64,000 nt of DNA, taken from positions 2,808,501-2,872,500 of the forward strand of contig JAQFVV010000030.1 of assembly GCA_028023455.1 (NCBI GenBank), in the 5' to 3' direction. Positions 33,321 through 44,416 of the stretch are shown one piece after another. The stretch is from Epiperipatus broadwayi. Lineage: Eukaryota; Onychophora; Udeonychophora; Euonychophora; Peripatidae. Under the pieces are notes generated by a model. The model had not been told where the DNA came from, did no database searches, and saw only the letters and a list, made by a program, of their open reading frames with translations. Position 1 is the first letter of the stretch. Each line of letters begins with the position of its first letter. A program made the position numbers and the translations under genes.

Positions 33321-35414
33321 CAATGATGCAGCACATCAGCAAACAATTCTGTCAATTAATGCAAAAAGATGGAGCTCCTCCTGTAAACAGCTGGTTGTTT
33401 GCTGGTGACCCCGGCGAACATGGCATCACAGAAATCCAAATCAAAAAGAAGATAACATCTCTCCCTGATGGCATTTATCTTGCCATTCATGCCATCCCAA
33501 GTTTCCTTATCAAACACCTGTCAATTCACTGTGCCAATTATTAAAAAAATGATTGATCACCTAGCCTCCAGCAACAGAAACATAACATATCTTTACCCAG
33601 TGGCACTCGTGCCTTTTATTAAAAAAGCAAAACCACTAAATGACATTAACAGCATCTGGCCAATTTCCATGACCCCATTGCTTATCAAGATAATTGAGTC
33701 AATCATTAAAGATCAAATCTAAACTCAAATTCTTAGCCATATCTCATCAAACCAATACGGAAAAAAGGCATCATCAACCTCGCATGCTATGTCCAATGTA
33801 ACTGCACTGTTTAATATTCATCAGAGTACATCATAAATCAAAACCTGTTGCTGTCCAGCTAGATGTTGTGGCAGCATTTGATTTAGTTCAGATAAACACC
33901 CTCCTGGATATTCTATTGGAATGCGACATTCCAGCTGGGATTGTTCAGATAGTCAACAATATGCTCAACAACAGAGAGATTTTTCTCTCTCTTGATGGCA
34001 AGATCACACCAGGTTTCAAGCCATACAAATTGATCCCTCAAGGAGCTCCGCTCAGTGCCCTTTTCTTTACAGCACACATTAACCCTCTTTTGATGGATGT
34101 AGAAAAAACCTCCCTGGAATATTCCTTCCTTCTCTCAATAAAAATTCAATGTATTTGCAATGTATTTGCATATATAGATGACATCATGGTTGTGCTTCCC
34201 ACCATTGAATACCTTCCCCATCTCATGAACATTTTAAACAGAAATACAGCAAAACTTGGCCTACAAATAAATTTTAACAAATCTTCCATCTGGAAGATAA
34301 TGTTTAGTAAACAAATTAACTCTCCCTTTTCTGCAAAACCCCAAAGATACCTAGGTTTCCCAGTCTTCAAACCTCCAACTGTAATGGCAAGAGAGATTCA
34401 AGATGCAATCCTCCAATCAACTGAAGCCATCACCACTTCCCTCTCTAAAGTATACCTTTCATTATATGGAAAGGTTGGCCTCCTCAACATGATCATAATG
34501 CCAAAAATCTTATATTATCTTCCATTCGTAAAAATGTCTAAACAGTTTCAAAATAAAATTAACCGATTATGCACCAAACTTTTCTGGAGAGGAAGGACAG
34601 TTGCTATTAGCTTGCAAGGTATCCAACGACCACACAGGTTCAATGGATGGTCATTCCACTCAATACATCATTTTACAGAAAAGCCACAACACTCTACATA
34701 ATCTGATCCTCTCCTGCGGATACTCCAACATTATTAAAAAAATTACACCGACAGATCATCCTCCCACCCTCTTCCAGTTCATGGATAGCATCCCTAATAG
34801 ACCACCTACAACTTTATAACCCAATGATGCCCTTTAACCTTAACCAAAAAATCATCTTATGGAAAGCATACAATATAATCAATTATAATCAACAACCCAT
34901 TAAAACCAGCCTAAAAGTAACCAACCAAAGACTCATTACACACTTCAAAAGATGGAGGCTGGAACCCATATTCCTTGACTTCATCATTAAAATAAATCTT
35001 AATGTGCTTCCCACGAATTGGTTTCTTTAACACCGAAGAGGTTTTACCAGCATTGACTCTATATGTGGTCTGTGTGCTCGTGAAGATGAAATCGTAAACC
35101 ATATTATACACCGGTGCCCAAGACTTAAAACACTGAAAGATATAATTATAATCAACTCCAACATAAGACCTGATATGATTTTCTCACTTGAAAATGCCAT
35201 TCATAATGGGTTTTTTTCAATAATAAGGCTTTCTACCTTTGTCCTTTATTCCATATGGATAGTGAGATGCAAAACTCTCATGGAATTACCCCCGCCACAA
35301 ATCATACCATTGTTTTATCAAACGCTCAAAAAAATCAAGAAATGTGACCAGCTCCTGGCCTCCAGTAAAGTCTTTGATGACCCCTGGTCTTTAACTGCTC
35401 TTTCCTTTTCCTGA
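33321..35414 (+). pseudogene. LINE A ORF2 reverse transcriptase and C-terminal Cys/His domain, broken
   Basis: RT blocks in order: PVALVPFIKKAKPLNDINSI (fingers), PISMTPLLIKIIE, VQLDVVAAFDLVQ (motif A with the catalytic Asp, near 33855), LIPQGAPLSALFFTAHINPL (motif B; the I/E-P-L ending is typical of the L1/Tx1 group), and the YIDD box (34171-34182), then FNKSS and GFPVF. A thumb-type segment LSKVYLSLYGKVGLLN follows. The C-terminal part holds CGLC-x8-H-x3-H-x2-C (near 35058-35115), a zf-RVT-like motif. At least three frameshifts or stops (33722, 34701, 35030). GTATTTGCAAT is duplicated just before YIDD. Confidence 0.7.
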
Positions 35415-35703
35415 TTATCAACTCCCACCTACCCAGCATTATAGAATAGGAAATTCTAAAAGAAAATATTCATGTTTATATTTAAAATGCTAATACCATT
35501 GAACAAGTTCTTAGAATCTCTTCACTATACCTAATCACATAAGAGTATAGCAATTGTGCTCTCATAACATAATGTAGCCAGATGGCAAATAGAACATTAT
35601 ATAATCATATTATTGTACAATTTATTCATTTATATATCCTTTATTAGTATGTAATCACTATTTATTGTTAATAAATTTTTTGTTGAAATGAACTTAAATT
35701 ATC

Positions 35704-36150
35704 TAAATAAAGTTTCCTTTATTTTTACAGAATTTATTTTCCATTGCTTTTTAAAACTTACATATCTATTTACATTTATGTTTCCATTAATTATTACCAA
35801 TCTTTTTATTGCTTTTTAAACTAGATAGGTATTTACATTTTATTATTGTTTTTTCTCTGAAGTAAAACTTATCTTTATAACTTATAGCTATCGAGTTATT
35901 AAAGCCTAATATATTTTCTACAAAATATAGCAGTACCTATTCTTATTTAAAAATATCTAAAGTCTCATTATATATTATTACAGAAATTGGCATCTCACAC
36001 AAAGGCTTAAGATATACACTCTTGTGAATTAATATTCTGCTTTATTAATGTATAAGATAGTTCTCATTTTTACAAGCTTCAGGTTTAACATAAGCTTCCT
36101 TAATTTTGGGTATTCGATAATGAACATAATAAGTCTTTTGCAGAATTATA
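35704..36150. other. Intergenic, nothing recognised
   Basis: AT-rich. Leads into the CTAT array. Confidence 0.4.
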
Positions 36151-36154
36151 TACT

Positions 36155-36264
36155 TATCTATATGACTACCTATCTATCTATCTGTCTGTGTTTACCTCTT
36201 TCTATCTGTCTACCTAGCTATCTATCAGCCCCCTCCCCTGTCTATGTTCCTTATTACCTATTTA

Positions 36265-36315
<51 letters not shown>

Positions 36316-36344
36316 CCTACCTACCTACCTACCTACCTACCTAC

Positions 36345-36438
<94 letters not shown>

Positions 36439-37125
36439 GTCTGTCCATCTATCTATTTAACTATCTATTTGTTTGTCTACCCATTTATTTAACTATCTAT
36501 GTCTGCTTGTCTGCCTATCTTTCTTCTACCTAATTTCTATCTACTTACCTACAATGTCTAACTATCTGTCTATCTATCTATCCATTTATCTACCTATCTA
36601 TATATTTATTTGTCTAGCCCCTATTTCTCTACCTACCTACATACTTGCCTGCCTATCTGTTTATTTACCCGACTAAATCTACTTACCTATCTGCCTACCT
36701 ATCTGTCTTCTGTCATTTATCTAACTAGTTATTTCTTTGACTACCTAACTATATGCCTAGCCTATCTATCTATTTGTGTTTATGTCTATTTATCTGTCTG
36801 TCTAGCTACCAATCCATGTACTTACCTAACTATCTATCTGCCTGGCTATCTCCTTTCTTACCTACTTTCTATTTATCTACCTACTATCTATTTTACTTAT
36901 CTATCTCTCTATTTATATATACATATCCTATTCTCTTTCTATTTTTTTTCTCTATCTGCCTATAAATCCTACCTATCCATCTATGTACTTATCTAATTAC
37001 CTACCAATCTACTTACTATACTACCTATTGCCTTATTTAACCTATCACCTATCTACTTACTTCTTTTTAACTATTTATCTGCTTATCTATTTACTTCTTT
37101 TTCTCTCTACCTAACCATGTATCTA
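36155..37125. repeat. (CTAT)n / (CTAC)n-rich microsatellite, ~1 kb
   Basis: A perfect core spans about 36265-36438 as (CTAT)n, (CTAC)n, (CTAT)n. It is flanked on both sides by degenerating CTAT/CTGT/TTAT tetramers to about 37125. Reading frames through it encode Tyr-Leu-Ser-Ile repeats and are not genes. Confidence 0.9.
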
Positions 37126-37531
37126 TTAAGGTTTGGTTTTTCCCCAAGAACAGATCCAGCATTCAATAGGAAATAAATAATCACATAGTTATTTGCGTAG
37201 AAGATTAATTGACTCTCAATAATCAAAATGGCAAGCTCAGTAGAAATCCTCCTGAGATTTTTTTTTTATTCTTACTTTTCTCAGATAAAAATACATCTAG
37301 AAACTTTTAATATTGTCGCTTTTACAATTGTGCTAAACAATGCGTGATTCTACCAGAATTCAATGAGATAGCATATATGCAGTAGATTTAGTGACTAATA
37401 GTAATAATTGTCTTACATTTGCTTGCCATCCTGTAACCGAATTTTTTTATTATTTATATATAACATTCTAAAATAAGGAACTTTAAATCGATTTTATTTT
37501 ATGGTATTCATAAATGTTTCTGGATTTTATT
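37126..37531. other. Intergenic, nothing recognised
   Basis: AT-rich, no gene signal. Confidence 0.4.
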
Positions 37532-38260
37532 ATGTAGATCAGTATTTTTCAACTGACAACATGCAGTGGACCAATAAATTGTTTTATTTTTTTATTTTAG
37601 ACCAAATAAAGTATTGAACAAAAAAATAGAAGAAAGGGTGAGTGTTTGTTTAGTAAAATATAATTATTGCAGTGTTTAACAAATTTAATATATATATATT
37701 CAAAGAATGATTTAAAAACATAGAATAATCGACTAAACTATACAAACGTAAATGAACTAGCAAAGTATTAAACTAATACTAACAAAATCTGAAGGAAAAC
37801 AAATAATATTTAAATAACTGAATGAAGCATAATTATAATTATAAAAGCAAAAATTAATGTGTACGTTGCGGATTCTTTTCAGTAATTAGCTTACCAAGTC
37901 TTGGAGATATATTTGGGACTGTTAAGCACAATGCTGGATTTATTAATAAATTATTTCTTTTGTTTTATGAATGCCATTGTTAAAAATGTTGATTCACATA
38001 AATATGTGGTCGAAAACAGCAAAAACAGTTTTAAGGCTTTTCCCTGTAATTCCAGATATTCTGGTTTAATTTTAATTCATAATTGAGTAATATTTGTCAA
38101 ATTAAATAACAACTTTAAAGTATTATAGCAACTTAAGTCTGTTAATTTGTCCTTGTCCAAATCAGTTAGGTAATTTTCTTATTCAATAAATGGATTTAAA
38201 ATCCACATATAGTCTTTCTGGATGTTTTCTTTTATGAATAATATTGATCAAACACACAAC

Positions 38261-38383
38261 AAAGTCCTGTTAAGTTGTCAAGCATTAGTGGCCTAATCGT
38301 TAGCATAGCTGCCTTCCAAGCAGCTGGCGTGGGTTCGCTTCTCGGTCAATGCATTTGACACATGAAAAAAAAAGTCCTGTTAA
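38261..38383 (+). repeat. SINE family 1, copy f, with 13-bp target-site duplication
   Basis: AAAGTCCTGTTAA at 38261-38273 and 38371-38383. Body TGTCAAGCATTAGTGG...GCCTTCCAAGCAGCTGGC...GGGTTCGCTTCTCGG...TTTGACACATG plus A-run. Confidence 0.8.
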
Positions 38384-38599
38384 ATGTTCATAAAGAATTC
38401 ACTGATATTTATATCAACTTCATTTATCAATTCTGAAAATAAAACATCATAGTTTTTTTCTTCTACGCTTACACCGTAGTTTGAACTTTTTCTCGAATAC
38501 TTCAATTTTATTTCATTTCTTGCAAAAATATGTCCAATAAGTAAGCCAGTTTAGCAATCCAATTGTTGTCATGAAAAATTTTCTCAATTCTGAATTTAT

Positions 38600-39760
38600 T
38601 GTTTGTAGAAATGTTTCAATTTTTTTTTTAAATTTATGAAGTCATTAATATTTTTCCTCTTGTCGTCGTACTTCTGCATGAAGTAGCAAATTTTTGTGTC
38701 CCAACCCCATTTCATTGCATAAACTTGAAAATTGTCTTGAATTTAGTGGGTTGCACTGATTTAATATATTTTTATTGATTGAGTAAGAACATTGTCCAAG
38801 TCAGGAAACAATTTATTGAGCAGCTAAATTCTTGTGCTGCATAACACAATGAGTAAAAATCATTTTGTCAGCTACTACTTCTTTAATTTATTTTGAAACT
38901 CCTGAATGTTTTCCAGTTATACTTCCCATTCCATTTGTATATAAGTCAGCACAATTTTTACAATTAACTAAGTTTTTTCCATGTAAGTCTCAATTAAATA
39001 TAACCAAATGAGTTATGTAATTAAGAAGTACAAAATAATAATAAAAATTCTTTTACATCATTGATTTCATAATCAAACTGATGAATATAACACAAAAGTA
39101 TGGTTTTATTGGTAACATATGTAGATTCACCTACAGGAATTGCAAACAATGCTTTGTTAATTGCTCAACAAGCTTTGGGATAAATGCTTATCCGGAGAAA
39201 GCATTAAAATATCTTTACCAGAAACCACACCCAAACCCCTGACCAATGGTTTCATGCTTTGGCACTCCTCAGAGAGGTGCTAGGATAGTTTCAGACACTA
39301 GATCTAAAAATATCAACCCAAAGCCAGCATGTATCTAAGAGATAATTATTAAGTAGAAAATCTGAAATTTTCAGACACTTAAATGTCTCAAACCCAGCTA
39401 TCTAATTCAAATAGCTATATGGGGCTGGGAGATCTTCAGCCAAATCATATATTAGTAGTTTTAGCAATATAACATCTCTTAAGACTTAAAGCAAAAACTT
39501 TTTGAATTAACTGATCTTCAACATCAGTCACTTCACTAAATCTATGTTGAATAATATTGTTATAAAGTGGCAAATTTTCATTTTGTCTCCAAAACACATC
39601 TATTAAACATAGTTTAATTAAGTTTTGGCAATAGAGTACTGCTTTTTGCAAAGCTATCCTTAAAGCAACTAAATGTGATGCATTTACAAAAGACTTATCA
39701 ATTAAAATACATTTTTTAAATGCCGATTTTTGTTTTTTCAATTCAGCACTTTTACATTAA
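38600..39760 (-). pseudogene. Decayed hAT (ZBED5-like) transposase
   Basis: Minus-strand conceptual translation, with several breaks, gives recognisable blocks of the ZBED5/FAM200/GTF2IRD2-type transposase: SHLVALRIALQKA and then FSEVTDVEDQLIQK (39741-39500, open for 98 codons); further downstream GSITGKHSGVSK near 38930, VVADKMIFTHCVMQHKNLAA near 38860, and then SSLCNEMGLGHKNLLLHAEV near 38690. These are the blocks around the hAT catalytic region (DGA.sM.G..sG; THC..HR..L; ..F..LC.emg..h..LLlHtEVRW). The RW after EVR is lost. The order is collinear with the family. An insertion at 39168-39492 separates the halves. Confidence 0.65.
39168..39492. repeat. Unclassified repeats inserted in hAT
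   Basis: 39168-39303 matches 8769-8911. 39350-39492 (TAGAAAATCTGAAATTTT...ACATCTCTTAAGACTTAAAG) matches 43381-43526 over ~140 bp. They may be two parts of one longer family. Confidence 0.5.
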
Positions 39761-39835
39761 AAAAAAAATCAGTGGTTTATTTTTGAATGTTTAGTCTGTA
39801 AATGATGCATTAATTTTGCTGGTTTCATATAAATT

Positions 39836-39981
39836 TGAGGATTTGAATTCAGACTTTCAAGTCTCTTCACTATCCACACTATCTCATACTACTGATATAC
39901 ATGACCACACACATGTGTATCAGTAGTATGAGATAGTGTGGATAGTCAAGAGGCTTGAAAGTCTGAATTCAAATCCCCCTT
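39836..39981. repeat. Near-perfect palindrome built of two inverted SINE-2-like heads
   Basis: GGATTTGAATTCAGACTTTC...ACTATCTCATACTACTGATA mirrors TATCAGTAGTATGAGATAGT...GAAAGTCTGAATTCAAATCC, with arms of ~65 nt and a short centre. The right arm has the ATGAGATAGYRTGGAT and GAATTCAAATCCCC signatures of SINE family 2. Confidence 0.7.
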
Positions 39982-40752
39982 ATTTACAATTTACAATTAG
40001 GCTCCAAGTATGAGTGCCTGGTATTTCAAATCTTATATAATCATTGGATAAAATTTTCTCTGAAAATAGCACATTGACCTCTGAGTAAATTTTCTTCCAA
40101 CTCAGGTTAAGAAATGAAACCAAATTTTAAATAATTACGATTGAATTAACGAACTGCAGTACATTTTCGTACTTGGCATTTTTAATAAAAGTCTGCAATA
40201 GTTTTTGATGTTTTCTTGTTATTATTTATTTTTAAATGGCTAAAATTGATCAAAAAGGTAAATATTAAATTCTTAAGTATACTTTAATTTATAGTACACA
40301 CCTATTATATAGTAATTCCTATCATTGCATGCCAGTACACTGCTGATCAACTGATTTCAGCAAACTACATAGTAAATGTGACTGACAACTGTTAGGTTAT
40401 TTTTGTACATATCAAAGTCCGCCTCAGCGCATGAAGTGCGCATGCTCAAAATTGTTAATGGAACAGTATTTTATTGTGAAATGACTGATAATAGGAAATA
40501 GAAACTTTTTTGTCATTCTTATAGAGTTTTGTTTCTTAGTTTATTTTCTAAGAATGAAAAAACTAACAAACAAAAGAAAACCTTAGAACTGAATTAAAGA
40601 TAAAGTGAATAAAATTAGTCATAATTTAAAAGATTGTAAAAAAAATATGTAATAAATGTGAAAAAATTTATAAGCTTTTTGCAAACCACTAAAATTTATC
40701 TGTGGACCATTGATAGTTCGCAGACCACCAATTGAAAAACACTGATGTAGAT

Positions 40753-41555
40753 AATTGCTTATTTGTTATATAATATATAATTTTAATTAATTTACCCAAG
40801 ACCAAAATTTAAAAGAGATGATATTAAAGAGAAAAGGGGGCAGAAGAAGATTAATTTGTCATATTTTGATTTAATAAGTAAAATGTTTTCATATGCATAG
40901 AAATTGTATTATTTCACCGTATTTTTTAATGATGTCAGGTTTATTTATAATCTTAATAGTCTCTCTAATTGGTGTGTATTTCATCTGAATAAAAATGTGA
41001 TATTAGAAAAATGTACATTATAGTTAGAATATAGAATTATAAACTAAATGCTGCCATAAATCATTGCGTTACTGTGTTAATGTATTAAACTTATTGTAAC
41101 ACCAATGTTTATAGTTTAAATACTGTAAATCTTGTGTATCTGAAATTAAAAATTATTACTCATTTAAATACCTTTTGCCAGAAAGTTGAGTACCTCTCAT
41201 AAAAAAATGATCTTGCCACAGAAAATATTTTCATAGAGTATAGTTGAAAGAAAGCATTAAAATATAAATTATTAATTGTGAATTAAATATATAAATTAGT
41301 TTTAAAACAGCTCTAAATAGATATTTCTGTGCAAAGACTTTCCAAATGCTCCATAAAAGAGCAGTGAAAGAAATTATTCCTTTATTAAGTGGTTAGGAAT
41401 TTGTGCAGTTTTAATTCTCATTTTATCTTCTTTATAAGAATATCTAGAAATTCATTTTGTGAATAATGTTGGATGCTAAGTTTGATAGGATATGAGATAG
41501 ATTCTAGAAGAAGAATTCTGATTGGATCCTGAAAAAATTTAAAGAACTGTTTAAG
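40753..41555. other. Intergenic, nothing recognised
   Basis: AT-rich, no gene signal. Confidence 0.4.
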
Positions 41556-41892
41556 ATTATGTGATGTGATATGGCTACTCCTTTATTGAAATCAGGAACC
41601 TCTCAGCCATTATGCCCGGAGAAAACTGTTAGCCACTTTATTTTCCCTTTTGATTTCCCACCCTGTTTTCCCCATATTCTTTTCTATCTTACTCTATCCC
41701 ATTTCCACATCATCATCTTTGTCCACCTCTATGGCATTTATATCTAGATCTCCCTTATTTTTTTCCAAACCTGCACAAAAACTAAGAATCTATTTTATTT
41801 TAAGCCAATAACCATCACATGATCACCATTTCTTATGCTTGCTTATAACTGTTATTAAAACAGGCAAAGCACTCTATACATATTGCCATTCT
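41556..41892 (-). mobile_element. LINE family 4 3' fragment followed by MITE-like arm
   Basis: 41556-41790 matches the other LINE-4 fragments (CTCTCAGCCATTATGCCCGG, TGTTAGCCACTTTATTTTCC). 41811-41892 carries ATCACATGATCACCATTTCT and AAAACAGGCAAAGCACTCTA of the MITE family. Confidence 0.55.
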
Positions 41893-43380
41893 GGCACAAA
41901 GCCCTACATATATATAATGTGAAAAATAATACAATCAAACTACAAATTATTAAAACAAAAGCAATAATTTTTAACTACAGTATTTTACACATGCAATATA
42001 TAGTATATGATTTTAAAAAATAATAAAAAAAAATTAAATGAAGATGAAACTATATTTTCTCTGTGGGTCTGTACTTTTATTAATTGATAATTATTTAATT
42101 TTAAATGATTTTTTATTTGTTATAAATATTATATGATAAGGTCTGATATAAAATGGCTTTTCCATAAGTCACATATTCAAACACTATATTTAGACAATAT
42201 AAAATTATTTCCAATGTGTGAGATCACTCTATATCACTAAGAAAAAAATCATCCTTTTTGATCTACAATCACAAATTACTTTCATAGCATCGATATATTT
42301 CTCATTCCTCTTATTTCATTTTAATAAAGTTAATTTGCTGTTGCAATATCCCAATTTTTTTTATAAAGCCCCCCTCCCCCATATCTTTACTCTATTACAA
42401 TATATATTTCTTCCAATTTCTACATTATTTTATTGAATCTGCCTTCAACATTTCACACTCAAAATATATATATATATCTTTAATATTCTTCCTTCTTTTT
42501 CCATTTGAATGCGTGATTACAATCAAAATCCTTATTCCATTTTTTTGTATTCAAAACTCCTATTTCTAATATTAAACATTTTTTCTCTCACTCTTTTCTC
42601 TCTATATATAATCTTTATAAATGTAAACTACTTTTTGCTAATCAATTTTTATTTATATTCTGCTTTCATTTTTTATGTGCCTATAATATATTTTCTAATT
42701 CGTTGTTACATACATTCACTGATTATTAGTTTTTTATATTGTAAAACTTTTCTCCCATCATTTTTTGTTGTTCATTAAATATTACTTTTACTAATCTATT
42801 TCTTTTTTATAAAATGTAGCTTTCCAAATATTTTAAATTCGCATTTAATTTTTTTCAATAAATATGAAGACCAGTTCGTTTTTCATTAAATAACCTAATT
42901 TGCAGGCACAATTCACTACTTAATGTATATCTTTTTCTGATTAATACAAAATATCACATTTCAAAATGTTAAGTCAGATATTACTTTTCAAATTAATCTA
43001 CACAATTCATATGTTATGTGAAAAACATTAAATTTTTCATCTTTTTTATTCGATTTTACTTTTTTGTCTCGGCCATAATTTCTTACTGTCTACACAATTC
43101 ATTTTCCCATTAAACAGACTTCTTCAAGATAAATATTCTCCTTTCTTTTTTAATTCTTCAGCTTTATTCTTCTTCATAGAATTTTATAGATTTTCTATCT
43201 CCAGACATTTCATATTTTTTATAGCATTTTAAAAAAATTCTACATTATCTGCAAAAAAAAAGATAGCCTCCATAATATGTATTCTCCTGGTTCCAACTTT
43301 GAAAATCTTCATCCTTATGCCTGTTCTTTTTTTTAAATCTCCATTTCTCAAAAAAGAAAAATAAATAATGGATATGAGTT
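41893..43380. other. Intergenic, nothing recognised
   Basis: Very AT/pyrimidine-rich on the plus strand. The ORFs at 42218-42778 are compositional. Confidence 0.4.
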
Positions 43381-43526
43381 GACCATTGAGTAGAAAATCT
43401 GAAATTTTTGGACAGTTAAATGTCTTCAAACCCAGTTATCCAACTCAAATAGCTATATGAGGCTGAGATATCTTTGGCCAAACCATATATTAGAAGTCTT
43501 AGTGATAAAACATCGCTCAAGACTTA
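43381..43526. repeat. Unclassified dispersed repeat, second copy
   Basis: About 140 bp matching 39350-39492, including AAATAGCTATATGAGGCTGA and CATATATTAGAAGTCTTAG. Confidence 0.5.
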
Positions 43527-44220
43527 AAGAAAAGACTATAAATTGTCAATAAAAAAAAAATATAGTCATATATCACATGATCCCACTTCTTCTGTTTTAA
43601 CTTGATTTCGAATTTAACTTCTATTGACTTTGTATTTCTCAACTTTTTTTCCTAGAAATTAAAGATCTTTAATCACTCATAGTAAAATCAAGTCTATTTT
43701 CAAGATTATTCCACAATATAATCCAATCCATCATATTATAAGGTTTTTCTATAACTAAAAATGCTAAAAAAATTGTTTATTTTTTCTATATGACATATAA
43801 TTAACCGACTGACAATAAAAAAACTATTTTCCATCTATTTCGCTGCTTAAATTCCATTCTGAATCTACTACACGATTTTAATCTCTATTTAATTCATAAG
43901 TCTATCCATTAAAATATATATGTAAATAATTTACTAACTAATATAAATAGCAAACTTTATATAATCTCATCTTCATAACTCTTCATTCATTTGAAATGTT
44001 TTCTAGAATTTTATTCAATCTTCTTTTTAATCAGTCATATAGATATGCTGCCTATTTTCTTTTTCATCTATTATTGCTCTATTTAATTCTGAATCCATTT
44101 TTTGTTATTTCTTGAATTAATCTATCTAAAAAATTACATTCTCTTGCTAATTTTCTTTTTTTTTTTATCGATAATTTCACTCTCTGTAGTCAAGTTGCAA
44201 TCGTTAGTGTCTATATAAAT
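43527..44220. other. Intergenic, nothing recognised
   Basis: AT-rich, no gene signal. Confidence 0.4.
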
Positions 44221-44416
44221 ATCATCATCATCATCAACCATTATCAATCCACTGCAGGATGAAGGTCTCTCCAAGTTTAATCCATCTTCTCCAATCTTTA
44301 GCTTCTCTTCTCCACAACACCCCTGCACATTTTCTTATTTCATCCATCCATCTCACATGTGGTCTCTTTCTGGGTCTTTTACAATCTCTTGGAATCCAGT
44401 TTAAAATTTCAATTGA

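Larger units (their letters stand above)
29298..35703 (+). mobile_element. LINE copy A (Tx1/L1-like), full length, 13-bp target-site duplication
   Basis: Direct repeats AACTTAAATTATC at 29298-29310 and 35691-35703 bracket 29311-35690 (6.38 kb). Inside, in order: an ORF1 with a CCHC knuckle (to 31562); a Ser/Asn/Lys-rich linker (31563-32150); an ORF2 with endonuclease, RT and a C-terminal Cys/His motif (32150-35414); and a 3' UTR with ATTGTTAATAAA near the end. Multiple stops and frameshifts make it inactive. The layout matches copy B. Confidence 0.75.
37532..40752 (-). mobile_element. hAT transposon, ZBED5/GTF2IRD2-like, 3.2 kb, with 8-bp target-site duplication
   Basis: Perfect 8-bp duplications ATGTAGAT (37532-37539, 40745-40752). 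TIRs CAGTATTTTTCAACT (37540) and the complement of the right end, CAGTGTTTTTCAATTGGTGG; both have the TGGACC/GGACC inner motif usual in this hAT group. A decayed transposase lies on the minus strand, and two unrelated repeats have inserted (39168-39492 and a palindrome at 39836-39981). SINE-1 copy f is also inside (38274-38370). Confidence 0.8.

Noticed and set aside
36048-36996. Overlapping plus-strand ORFs of 60-160 codons rich in Tyr-Leu-Ser-Ile
   Set aside because: They are direct translations of the CTAT tetranucleotide array in three frames, with no non-repeat domain.
42218-42778. Hydrophobic plus-strand ORFs (72 and 89 codons)
   Set aside because: They arise from T-rich DNA, which encodes Phe/Leu/Ile/Tyr by composition; no membrane protein family is recognised.
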